Below are positions 39,096 through 46,597 of a stretch of DNA of 64,000 nt, in pieces. The DNA is taken from contig NZ_JAEVFE010000001.1 in the NCBI RefSeq assembly GCF_016803135.1, positions 744,001 to 808,000 of the forward strand. The letters run 5' to 3'. The notes under the pieces were generated by a model that searched no databases, was not told where the DNA came from, and worked only from the letters and a program-made list of their open reading frames with translations. The stretch comes from Altererythrobacter sp. C41. GTDB taxonomy: Bacteria; Pseudomonadota; Alphaproteobacteria; Sphingomonadales; Sphingomonadaceae. A program made the position numbers and the translations under genes. The number at the start of each line of letters is the position of its first letter. Position 1 is the first letter of the stretch.

Positions 39096-39995
39096 ATGAC
39101 CCGCCGCACAGACAATCGCGAGGCCCGCCCGCCCGTCCCCGCAGGCGAACTGCCCGCCTTCGCCCCCGTCCCCCGCCAGTGCCAGCGCCACGACGGCTGG
39201 ACCGACGAACGCCAGCGCGCCTTCATCGAGGCGCTGGCCGACACCGGCAGCGTCGAGGCCGCCTCCCGCGCCGTCAGCATGAGCCAGCGCGGCGCCTACC
39301 ACCTGCGCCGCCAGCCGGGCGCGGAGAGCTTCCGCAAGGCGTGGGAGGCCGCGCTCCAGCTCGGCGTGCAGCGGATCGAGGACGTCGCGATGGAACGCGC
39401 GCTCCACGGCGTCGAGGTCCCGGTCTACTCCTACGGCAAGCTCGTCGGCCAGCGCACCGTCTACAACGACCGCCTGCTCATGTTCATGCTCCGCAACCGC
39501 GCGCCCGAGCGCTTCACGGAGGGCAAGGCGAAAGGCCTGAACGCGATCGGCAAGATGGACCTCGACCGCCTCAAGAAGCAGTGGCGCGAGGAATGGGAGG
39601 AGGAGCAGGCGCGCGAGGAGGAGGAGGCCGAGCAGCAGGCCGGCGATTTCATCGAGCGCATCGCCGGGATGCACGTCCGCTGGTGGGCCCACCTCAGCCC
39701 CCGCACCCGCGCCGCCTACCGCGAGTTCCGCCGCCTCGAAATCCTCGACCGCGACTGGCGCACCCGCAGCGCCACCCCCGAAGCGGACGCCGCCGCGGCC
39801 GAGGCCGAATACGCCGAAGTCTTCGCGGGCGACGGCCGCTCCCGAGCCGCCCTCTTCGGCGAAGCCTGCGCCATCGGCGACGACCGAACCTGCCCGGAGC
39901 TGACGAGCGGCGAGGCCGGCGACGCCCCGGAGGGGCCCCCACCCGCCCAAACCGCCGGCCCGCGCATCAGAACGCTGCGGGATGACGGGTGGTAA
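39096..39995 (+). CDS. Protein of unknown function with terminase-small-subunit-like N-terminus
   Basis: A 299-residue protein. Residues about 30-125 (GWTDERQRAFIEALADTGSV, EAASRAVSMSQRGAYHLRRQ, then a helical stretch with MERALHGVEVPVYSYGKLVG and YNDRLLMFMLRNRAPERF) resemble the helix-turn-helix and following region of phage terminase small subunits, a family often annotated simply as hypothetical in sphingomonads. A highly charged coiled-coil (KKQWREEWEEEQAREEEEAE, about 155-185) and a low-complexity C-terminus follow. No large terminase or capsid gene is near. The gene lies between structured repeats A and B. Function unknown; DNA binding is likely. Confidence 0.7.
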   Translation: MTRRTDNREARPPVPAGELPAFAPVPRQCQRHDGWTDERQRAFIEALADTGSVEAASRAVSMSQRGAYHLRRQPGAESFRKAWEAALQLGVQRIEDVAMERALHGVEVPVYSYGKLVGQRTVYNDRLLMFMLRNRAPERFTEGKAKGLNAIGKMDLDRLKKQWREEWEEEQAREEEEAEQQAGDFIERIAGMHVRWWAHLSPRTRAAYREFRRLEILDRDWRTRSATPEADAAAAEAEYAEVFAGDGRSRAALFGEACAIGDDRTCPELTSGEAGDAPEGPPPAQTAGPRIRTLRDDGW

Positions 39996-40035
39996 CCTCC
40001 TCCCCTCCCGCTCGCGGGAGGGGCCGGGGGGTGGG
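39996..40035 (+). repeat. Second copy of the CCTCCTCCCCTCCCG palindrome
   Basis: Begins on the base after the TAA of the preceding gene and is nearly identical to 26939-26976, which also directly follows a coding region. The position suggests a 3'-end element or preferred insertion near gene ends. Confidence 0.75.
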
Positions 40036-40069
40036 CCTACTCCGCCGCCACACCTAACGCTTGGAATGC

Positions 40070-40182
40070 CCGGTCCGCGCCCAGCGGACCGCAAGGCCGA
40101 CCGGCCGTCCGGAGCGCTTGCGCGGAAACCAAGGCGCGGATGCGCCGCGCCCGGCGTTTGAGGGCGCAAACAAAAGACTCAG
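40070..40182 (+). repeat. Structured repeat, copy B (possible RNA element)
   Basis: Hairpins CGGTCCGC-GCCCA-GCGGACCG and GGCGC-GGAT-GCGCC, ending GAGGGCGCAAACAAAAG. The first stem differs from copy A by a G-C to C-G exchange that keeps pairing. It lies 65 bases upstream of the methylase gene. Confidence 0.65.
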
Positions 40183-40247
40183 AACTTGAAGCAATCGTCC
40201 CGATGCCGGGACAGTCCGCCGCCTCGACCGGAAACAGGCCGCAGAAG

Positions 40248-43200
40248 ATGAAGGAGATGAGGATTAAGCCTTTGCTCCAGCCGCACTCTTCTGGCACTTC
40301 CGCGCGCATGGGGCTTACGGACGCGACGCTAGATTTGCTGCAAAACCTTGCCCGCAAGCCGGGTCATGACGAGGTAAAGGCGTATTTCAGCCAACTTCTC
40401 GTAGAAGAGTTTGATTCCGATCGCGCCTCGCTCCGGTTCGAGAAGCGCCAGCCCGAGATCTGCGGTCGGCTCGATGCACTCATCGGTCGCACTGTGCTGG
40501 AAGCTAAGCGCGATCTCGACCGGGAGTTGCCCGATGTCCAGCGGCGGATGCCCGACTACCTCGCCGATTGCGAACGCGAGCATGGGGAACCCTTCGTCGG
40601 CATCGCCTCGGACGGCAGGCGCTGGATCGTCTACGAGCTGGCCGGCGGCGAGTTGGTCCAGCTCAAGGAGACCACCCTCGATCCCGAGCGAGGCGAAGCC
40701 TTCCTCGCCTGGCTCGACGGCGTGCTCGCGCTCAAAGGTTCGCTCCCCCCAGACGCATTGACAATCCGCACGGAACTCGGCCCTGATTCAATCGCCTTCA
40801 AGCGCGTTGATCGCGAGCTGCGCGCGCTGTGGGAAGATGTCTCCACCCAGCCCGCCGAAGCCCTCAAGCGTCAGCTCTGGGCCGACATGCTCAAGCTGGT
40901 CTATGGCCGCGAGGTGGACGACCCCACGCTGTGGTTCCGCCACAGCTATCTCGTCATCGTCACGAAGTGCATTGCGCTCGCGGTAATGGACCTTCGCGAG
41001 GACGATCCGAAGCGCATGCTCTCAGGCGAGGCTTTCGCCTCAGCCGGCATCACAGGCGCGGTCGAAAGCGATTTCTTCGATTGGATGGCCGCCACTCCTC
41101 GCGGCGAGGACCTCGTCCGCAAGATTATGGCTCACGTCCGCCGCTTCCGCCTGCGCGAGGTCGAAAGCGACGTGCTCAAGATCCTTTATGAGAGCTTGAT
41201 CGACGCCACCGAGCGCCACGGCCTCGGCGAATACTACACGCCTGACTGGCTCGCAGCGAAAGTTGTCCGCAATGCTGTCGACCGCCCGCTCGAACAGCGC
41301 GTGCTCGACCCCGCCTGTGGCTCTGGCACCTTCCTGTTCCACGCGGTGCGGTGCTTCCTGCGCGAAGCGGAGGACGCCGGGCTCGATCCGCGCAATCGCG
41401 CGGCCGAAGCCTGCAAGTACATCGCGGGCGTCGATATCCACCCGGTGGCGGTCATCATCGCCCGCGTGACATTTCTCCTCGCCCTTGCCCCGGCGCTCGG
41501 CAAGCGCGCCGGCGGATTTTCGATCCCTGTCTATCTCGGCGATTCGATGCAACTCTCGATCAAGCAGGACATGATCGAGAAGGAACTGGTCATCCAGGTG
41601 CCCCCGCCCAAGGCCGGCGAAGGCAAGCGCGAGCAATTGGGCTTCCCCGAGACCTTCTGCCGCGATCCCGGCCTGTTCGACAAGGCGATCGAGGCGATGC
41701 GCGCCGGCAGCCTCGCCCGCCGCAGCCGCGAGCAGGTCGAGGCGCAGATCGAGCGCGAAACGCGCCAGCACTACCAGCGCGAAACCAACGCGGAGGAAGA
41801 CCAGTCGATCAGCGACCTTGGGGCGACTTACGAGACCTTCCACAAACTACGCCTGGAGGGGCGCGACACGATCTGGAGCTACGTCGCCCGCAACCTCTCA
41901 CGCCCACTGGCGCTGGCGAGCGGCGGCGGCTGGGCCAACGTGCTCGTCGGCAATCCGCCATGGGTCGCCTACCGCCACATGAGCACGGACTTGCAGAAGC
42001 GGTTCAAGGAATTGGCGAAAGGCGAGCGTATCTATGTCGGCGACATTCCGTCGCACAACGATCTCTGCGCCCTGTTTGTGGCACGCAGCTCGCACCTCTA
42101 TCTGCGCCCGAGCGGCACGCTCGCGTTCGTGCTGCCGCTGGCGGCTCTGACGCGCGCTCAGTTCGCCAAGTTCAGGACCGGCCAGTTCGCGTCCTACAAT
42201 GTTGCGTGGAACGAGGCTTGGACAATGGACGACAGCGTGGTTCCGCTGTTCCCGGTTCCGTCCTGTGTTCTCTTCGGCCGCAAGCGGGCGATCGCGAAGG
42301 CCACGCCATCGAAGGTGAAGGCGTTCAGTGGAGCTTTGCCGATGCGAGACGCTTCGGAAAAGCTTGCGGACAGCTCTCTCACTGAGCGAGATGGTGTACC
42401 CGCCCCCGAGACGGCACAACGCAGCGGAGGCTCGCCATACCGGAACGCGTTCCGGCAAGGAGCCATTCTCATTCCCCGCGCATTCGTGCTCGTGGAACGG
42501 AAAGCTTCCGGTCGTCTCGGTAGCAATCCGGAAGCTCCCCTCGTGGTCAGCCGCCGCTCACCTCTCGAGAAGGCTCCGTGGAAGGATGTGCCGAGCCTAG
42601 AAAGCAACGTCGAGAAAGAGTTCATTCGACCTGTACTCCTAGGCGAATCGATACTGCCTTATCGGCTCTTCGCGATATTCGAAGGCGCGATTCCCACCAC
42701 TGCCAAAGGCGAAATTCTGAGTTCGGCTTCGGCCGGGGATCAGGGGTATTCCCATTTAGCGAGCTGGCTAGCGTCGGCCGAACAAGCCTGGGCTCAGAAT
42801 GGTAAGGGGAAGCGAAACTTTTCGGAACAGCTGGACTACATTGGCCAGCTCTCGGCCCAGTTTCCTCCCGCTCCGTTACGAGTGATTTACGCTAAGGCCG
42901 GCACGCAGCCCGCCGCATTTCTTCTGAAGGACGCGAAAGCGGTCATCGATCATATGCTCTATTGGATGCCCGTTTCAACAGCGGCCGAAGGCAATTACCT
43001 GTGCGCGATAATCAACTCTGAAAGGACAAGATCAAGCGCTGAGCACTTTCAGGCAAGAGGTCAGTTTGGGGCTCGCCATTTCGACAAGGTCATCTGGAAT
43101 CTGCCAATTCCGCGCTTCAATCCGAAGGAAAGGCTTCACTCCGCCCTCGCCGCAGCCGGCGCCCGCGCCGAACAGGCCGCAGCCACGGTCGAACTAGTCG

Positions 43201-43319
43201 AAAGCGAGAAATTCCAGCGCGCCCGCCGCCGCGTTCGCGAGGCGCTCATCGCCGACGGGGTTGCCGGCGAGATCGACGAACTTGTCGAAAAGCTGCTCGA
43301 CACCGCTGCCGGCGATTGA
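40248..43319 (+). CDS. Type IIG-like restriction-modification protein (N6-adenine methylase with N-terminal nuclease-like region)
   Basis: About 1023 residues from ATG 40248; ATG 40308 is an alternative and the frame extends to 40140. The N-terminal region has a possible PD-(D/E)XK site, IGRTVLEAKRDLDREL (Glu-Ala-Lys, ~85), as in type IIG and type I HsdR-like proteins. A helical region leads to the methylase: TERHGLGEYYTP, motif I VLDPACGSGTFLFHAV (~352), GVDIHPVAVIIARV, and catalytic motif IV NPPWVAYR (~569). The C-terminal third (about 700-960) should be the target-recognition domain. An active nuclease is not proven by the motif. Two downstream genes (a small protein and a PLD-type nuclease) follow closely, suggesting one defence operon. 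Confidence 0.85.
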   Translation: MKEMRIKPLLQPHSSGTSARMGLTDATLDLLQNLARKPGHDEVKAYFSQLLVEEFDSDRASLRFEKRQPEICGRLDALIGRTVLEAKRDLDRELPDVQRRMPDYLADCEREHGEPFVGIASDGRRWIVYELAGGELVQLKETTLDPERGEAFLAWLDGVLALKGSLPPDALTIRTELGPDSIAFKRVDRELRALWEDVSTQPAEALKRQLWADMLKLVYGREVDDPTLWFRHSYLVIVTKCIALAVMDLREDDPKRMLSGEAFASAGITGAVESDFFDWMAATPRGEDLVRKIMAHVRRFRLREVESDVLKILYESLIDATERHGLGEYYTPDWLAAKVVRNAVDRPLEQRVLDPACGSGTFLFHAVRCFLREAEDAGLDPRNRAAEACKYIAGVDIHPVAVIIARVTFLLALAPALGKRAGGFSIPVYLGDSMQLSIKQDMIEKELVIQVPPPKAGEGKREQLGFPETFCRDPGLFDKAIEAMRAGSLARRSREQVEAQIERETRQHYQRETNAEEDQSISDLGATYETFHKLRLEGRDTIWSYVARNLSRPLALASGGGWANVLVGNPPWVAYRHMSTDLQKRFKELAKGERIYVGDIPSHNDLCALFVARSSHLYLRPSGTLAFVLPLAALTRAQFAKFRTGQFASYNVAWNEAWTMDDSVVPLFPVPSCVLFGRKRAIAKATPSKVKAFSGALPMRDASEKLADSSLTERDGVPAPETAQRSGGSPYRNAFRQGAILIPRAFVLVERKASGRLGSNPEAPLVVSRRSPLEKAPWKDVPSLESNVEKEFIRPVLLGESILPYRLFAIFEGAIPTTAKGEILSSASAGDQGYSHLASWLASAEQAWAQNGKGKRNFSEQLDYIGQLSAQFPPAPLRVIYAKAGTQPAAFLLKDAKAVIDHMLYWMPVSTAAEGNYLCAIINSERTRSSAEHFQARGQFGARHFDKVIWNLPIPRFNPKERLHSALAAAGARAEQAAATVELVESEKFQRARRRVREALIADGVAGEIDELVEKLLDTAAGD

Positions 43320-43351
43320 TCGCTCGCCGCCCCTGTCGCTAGAATGGCGCC

Positions 43352-43693
43352 ATGGCTGACAAAGCGATGGAAGACCTGTTCGGGCACGTTCCACAGAAGG
43401 GCGAACTGTTCGCCGAGCCCGTCGTCTATACCCCGCCGATCGAGCACACGCCCGAAACCATCCGCGCTCGCATGCACGAGCTCCTAGCCGAGGCGCGGGC
43501 GGCCAAGGTCATCCCGTGGACCCCACGCGACTTGCGCAGCCACACCGCGCTCTATCCCTACATGGCCGAATGGCTCAAGGGCGGCGAAGGCGACCGCCTG
43601 ATGGCCGAATTCAAGGCCGAGATGGACCGCCTAAACGCGCCGCCGGATCAGGTGGCTCCGAATTGGCGCGAAATCTGGGGAATAGCCGCTTAG
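43352..43693 (+). CDS. Small protein of unknown function in the restriction-modification locus
   Basis: A 113-residue protein starting MADKAMEDLFGHVPQKGELF. It is charged, with no membrane segment, and has the well-conserved-looking stretch IPWTPRDLRSHTALYPYMAE, then WLKGGEGDRLMAEFKAEMDRL and APNWREIWGIAA. It begins 32 bases after the methylase and abuts the nuclease gene (stop TAG 43691-43693, next start GTG 43694), so it is part of the same transcription unit. It may be a specificity or assembly factor; that is a guess from context. Confidence 0.8.
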   Translation: MADKAMEDLFGHVPQKGELFAEPVVYTPPIEHTPETIRARMHELLAEARAAKVIPWTPRDLRSHTALYPYMAEWLKGGEGDRLMAEFKAEMDRLNAPPDQVAPNWREIWGIAA

Positions 43694-44722
43694 GTGGTGC
43701 GCCTTAGACCATTCCTGCAAGGGGCCACGAACCACTCTACCCTCAGTTGTCTTGAGCGAGCTATCGATTTTGTAGAACCTACTGAAGCGCTGTTTTGTTT
43801 CGCCTATTGCACGTCATCGGGATACACTGCGTTCCAGAACACGCTCGGCGGCAGAATCTGGAACCTTCCAACTCGATGGCTGCTAGGAATCGACTACGGT
43901 CGGTCGCAACCATCAGCGCTAAAGGAGATTAGCTCGAACCCCCGCACGACAGTCAGGATACATGACGGCGCGAACGTAGTCGCTCGCGCTGGCTTCTTTC
44001 CTCGGCAGGACTTTCATATGAAAGCTTGCTTTTTTCGCAACGCAAACACCGGCACGGCCAGCTTGTTGGCCGGCTCTGGAAATTTTTCGCTCAACGGTCT
44101 GTCGCGGAGTATCGAGTGTGGCGTAACGCTATCAACCACCACTCCGGCTGAGTATCAGAGGCATATCGAACCTCTGTTTCATGCTGCGGACGCGCTCTGG
44201 AATGCCGCGACCAATCTAAACGGCTTGCTGGCTCAATATCTGCAACTTTGGACTCCCGGGAGCGCGCCAAGATCGGGCCAAGCTCCGAGCCCGGCACAGC
44301 TTGCCCGCGGTGCCTATCAAAAATTTTGGATCGAGGTGGGCTATGTCACACGTAACCGTGGCGGTCGGGAAGGTAACCAATTCGATATGCCAAGAGGCGT
44401 GCACTCGTTCTTTGGCCTTCAGGCCGGGGCGAACCAAGCGCTCAACAGCACGATCGGGAATGTGACTTTCGTGGGAAATGGGCCGCCGCTTATCAGAGCT
44501 TTACGGCTTGGTAACAATTCGATGGAGAAGCTGACTTTGCCATTCCCCGAGGAGTACCCCTTTGGTACCTACAGTGGGAAGATCCTTGAGTTTACACGCC
44601 AGCCAGGCGGTTTCTCTATAGACGCTTATGAACTAGACGATTTCGAAAAGCTGCTTCGTCAGTCTCCTAGGGGCGTAACGTTGAAAATGGGAAGCGGCAG
44701 AACTTACGGATACCGTAACTAG
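43694..44722 (+). CDS. Phospholipase-D-superfamily nuclease-like protein
   Basis: A 342-residue protein with a single clear PLD signature: FHMKACFFRN (His108, Lys110) followed by LLAGSGNFSLNGLSRSIECG, the H-x-K...GS-x-N variant of the HKD motif. One HKD motif per chain implies a dimeric active site, as in BfiI- or Nuc-type enzymes. The second half (about 190-342) is unassigned and could be a DNA-binding domain. Its base composition is visibly lower in GC than the flanking genes, indicating transfer. GTG 43694 directly follows the previous stop. With the upstream methylase it forms a plausible restriction partner; RNA or lipid substrates are alternatives. Confidence 0.75.
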   Translation: MVRLRPFLQGATNHSTLSCLERAIDFVEPTEALFCFAYCTSSGYTAFQNTLGGRIWNLPTRWLLGIDYGRSQPSALKEISSNPRTTVRIHDGANVVARAGFFPRQDFHMKACFFRNANTGTASLLAGSGNFSLNGLSRSIECGVTLSTTTPAEYQRHIEPLFHAADALWNAATNLNGLLAQYLQLWTPGSAPRSGQAPSPAQLARGAYQKFWIEVGYVTRNRGGREGNQFDMPRGVHSFFGLQAGANQALNSTIGNVTFVGNGPPLIRALRLGNNSMEKLTLPFPEEYPFGTYSGKILEFTRQPGGFSIDAYELDDFEKLLRQSPRGVTLKMGSGRTYGYRN

Positions 44723-46540
44723 CTACTCCTCCCCCATCCGCAGCGCCGCAATAAACGCCTCCTGCGGGATCGAGACATTCCCATACTCCCGCATCCGCGC
44801 CTTGCCCTTCTTCTGCTTCTCCAGCAGCTTCTTCTTGCGCGTGATGTCGCCGCCGTAGCACTTCGCCGTCACGTCCTTCCTCAGCGCGGCGATGGTCTCT
44901 CTCGCGATCACCTTGCCGCCGATCGCGGCCTGGATCGGGATCTTGAACAGGTGGCGCGGGATCAGGTCCTTCAGGCGCTCGCACATGCCGCGGCCGCGCT
45001 CTTCGGCGACCGAGCGGTGGACGATCAGGCTCAGCGCGTCGACCGGCTCGTTGTTGACCAGGATGTTCATCTTGACGAGGTCCCCCTCGCGCAGGCCGAT
45101 CTGCTCGTAGTCGAAGCTGGCATAGCCGCGGCTGATCGATTTGAGGCGATCGTAGAAGTCGAACACGACCTCGTTCAGCGGCAGCTCGTAGGTCACCTGC
45201 GCGCGGCCGCCCACGTACGTGAGATCGGTCTGGATGCCGCGCCGGTCCTGGCACAGCTTGAGGATCGAGCCGAGGTATTCGTCGGGCGTGTAGATCGTCG
45301 CCTTGATCCACGGCTCCTCGATCCACTCGATCCGGTTGGGATCGGGATAGTCGGCCGGGTTGTGCAGCTCGATCGTCTTCGCCTCCTCGTTCTTCGTCTT
45401 GCCGAGGCGGATGCGGTAGACGACGCTGGGAGCGGTGGTGATGAGGTCGAGGTCGTATTCGCGGCTGAGGCGTTCCTGGATGATCTCCAGGTGCAGGAGG
45501 CCGAGGAACCCGCAGCGGAAGCCGAAGCCCAATGCGGCCGAGCTTTCCATCTCGTAGGAGAAGCTCGCGTCGTTGAGCCGCAGCTTGCCGATCGATTCGC
45601 GCAGCTTCTCGAAGTCCGCCGCGTCGACCGGGAACAGGCCGCAGAAGACGACCGGCTGGACTTCCTTGTAGCCGGGCAGCGCCTTGTCCGCCCCGCCCTT
45701 CACCGTGGTGATCGTGTCGCCGACGCGGGCCTGTTCGACTTCCTTGATCTGCGCGGTGATGAAGCCGATCTCGCCCGGGCCGATCTCGGGCAGGTCGACG
45801 CGCTTGGGGGTGAAGGCGCCGACGCGGTCGATCAGGTGCTGTGTGCCGCCCTGCATGAACTTGACCTGGAGGCCCTTTTTGATCGCGCCGTCGATCACGC
45901 GCACGAGGATGACGACGCCGAGGTAGGGGTCGTACCACGAGTCGACCAGCATGGCCTTGAGCGGGGCGTCGCGGTCGCCCTTCGGGGGCGGGATCTTGGC
46001 GACGATCGCTTCCAGCGTGTCCTCGATGCCGATGCCGGACTTGGCGCTGGTGAGCACCGCCTCGCTGGCGTCGATCCCGATGATGTCCTCGATCTCGGCG
46101 CGGACCTTTTCCGGTTCGGCGGCGGGGAGGTCGATCTTGTTGATGACGGGGACGATCTCGTGGTCGTGCTCGATCGACTGGTAGACGTTGGCGAGCGTCT
46201 GCGCCTCGACCCCCTGCGCGGCGTCGACCACCAGCAGCGCGCCCTCGCACGCGGCGAGGCTGCGGCTGACCTCGTAGGCGAAGTCGACGTGGCCGGGGGT
46301 GTCCATCAGGTTGAGCTCGTAGGTCTGCCCATCCTTCGCGGTGTAGTTCAGGCGCACGGTCTGGGCCTTGATGGTGATCCCGCGCTCGCGCTCAATGTCC
46401 ATATTATCAAGGACTTGCTCGCTCATCTCGCGGTCGGTCAGGCCCCCGCAATGCTGGATCAGCCGATCGGCCAGCGTCGACTTGCCATGGTCGATATGTG
46501 CGATAATCGAGAAATTGCGAATATGGGCGAGATCAGTCAT
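44723..46540 (-). CDS. lepA: Elongation factor 4 (LepA)
   Basis: A 605-residue translational GTPase. The G domain starts [20 protein letters not shown] (P-loop), with [12 protein letters not shown] (switch I), [14 protein letters not shown] (G3), [11 protein letters not shown] (G4) and SAKSG (G5). It is followed by domain 2, EF-G-like domains III and V, and the LepA-specific C-terminal domain ending with [20 protein letters not shown]. It back-translocates or remodels stalled ribosomes. The stop lies immediately after the PLD gene's end in the opposite orientation, marking the right border of the accessory stretch. Confidence 0.98.
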   Translation of the reverse strand: MTDLAHIRNFSIIAHIDHGKSTLADRLIQHCGGLTDREMSEQVLDNMDIERERGITIKAQTVRLNYTAKDGQTYELNLMDTPGHVDFAYEVSRSLAACEGALLVVDAAQGVEAQTLANVYQSIEHDHEIVPVINKIDLPAAEPEKVRAEIEDIIGIDASEAVLTSAKSGIGIEDTLEAIVAKIPPPKGDRDAPLKAMLVDSWYDPYLGVVILVRVIDGAIKKGLQVKFMQGGTQHLIDRVGAFTPKRVDLPEIGPGEIGFITAQIKEVEQARVGDTITTVKGGADKALPGYKEVQPVVFCGLFPVDAADFEKLRESIGKLRLNDASFSYEMESSAALGFGFRCGFLGLLHLEIIQERLSREYDLDLITTAPSVVYRIRLGKTKNEEAKTIELHNPADYPDPNRIEWIEEPWIKATIYTPDEYLGSILKLCQDRRGIQTDLTYVGGRAQVTYELPLNEVVFDFYDRLKSISRGYASFDYEQIGLREGDLVKMNILVNNEPVDALSLIVHRSVAEERGRGMCERLKDLIPRHLFKIPIQAAIGGKVIARETIAALRKDVTAKCYGGDITRKKKLLEKQKKGKARMREYGNVSIPQEAFIAALRMGEE

Positions 46541-46597
46541 CCGGCGCCCTTAGCCGCGGCGGAGCGGCATGTCAGCTATCTGAATCGGGCCTTCGGG

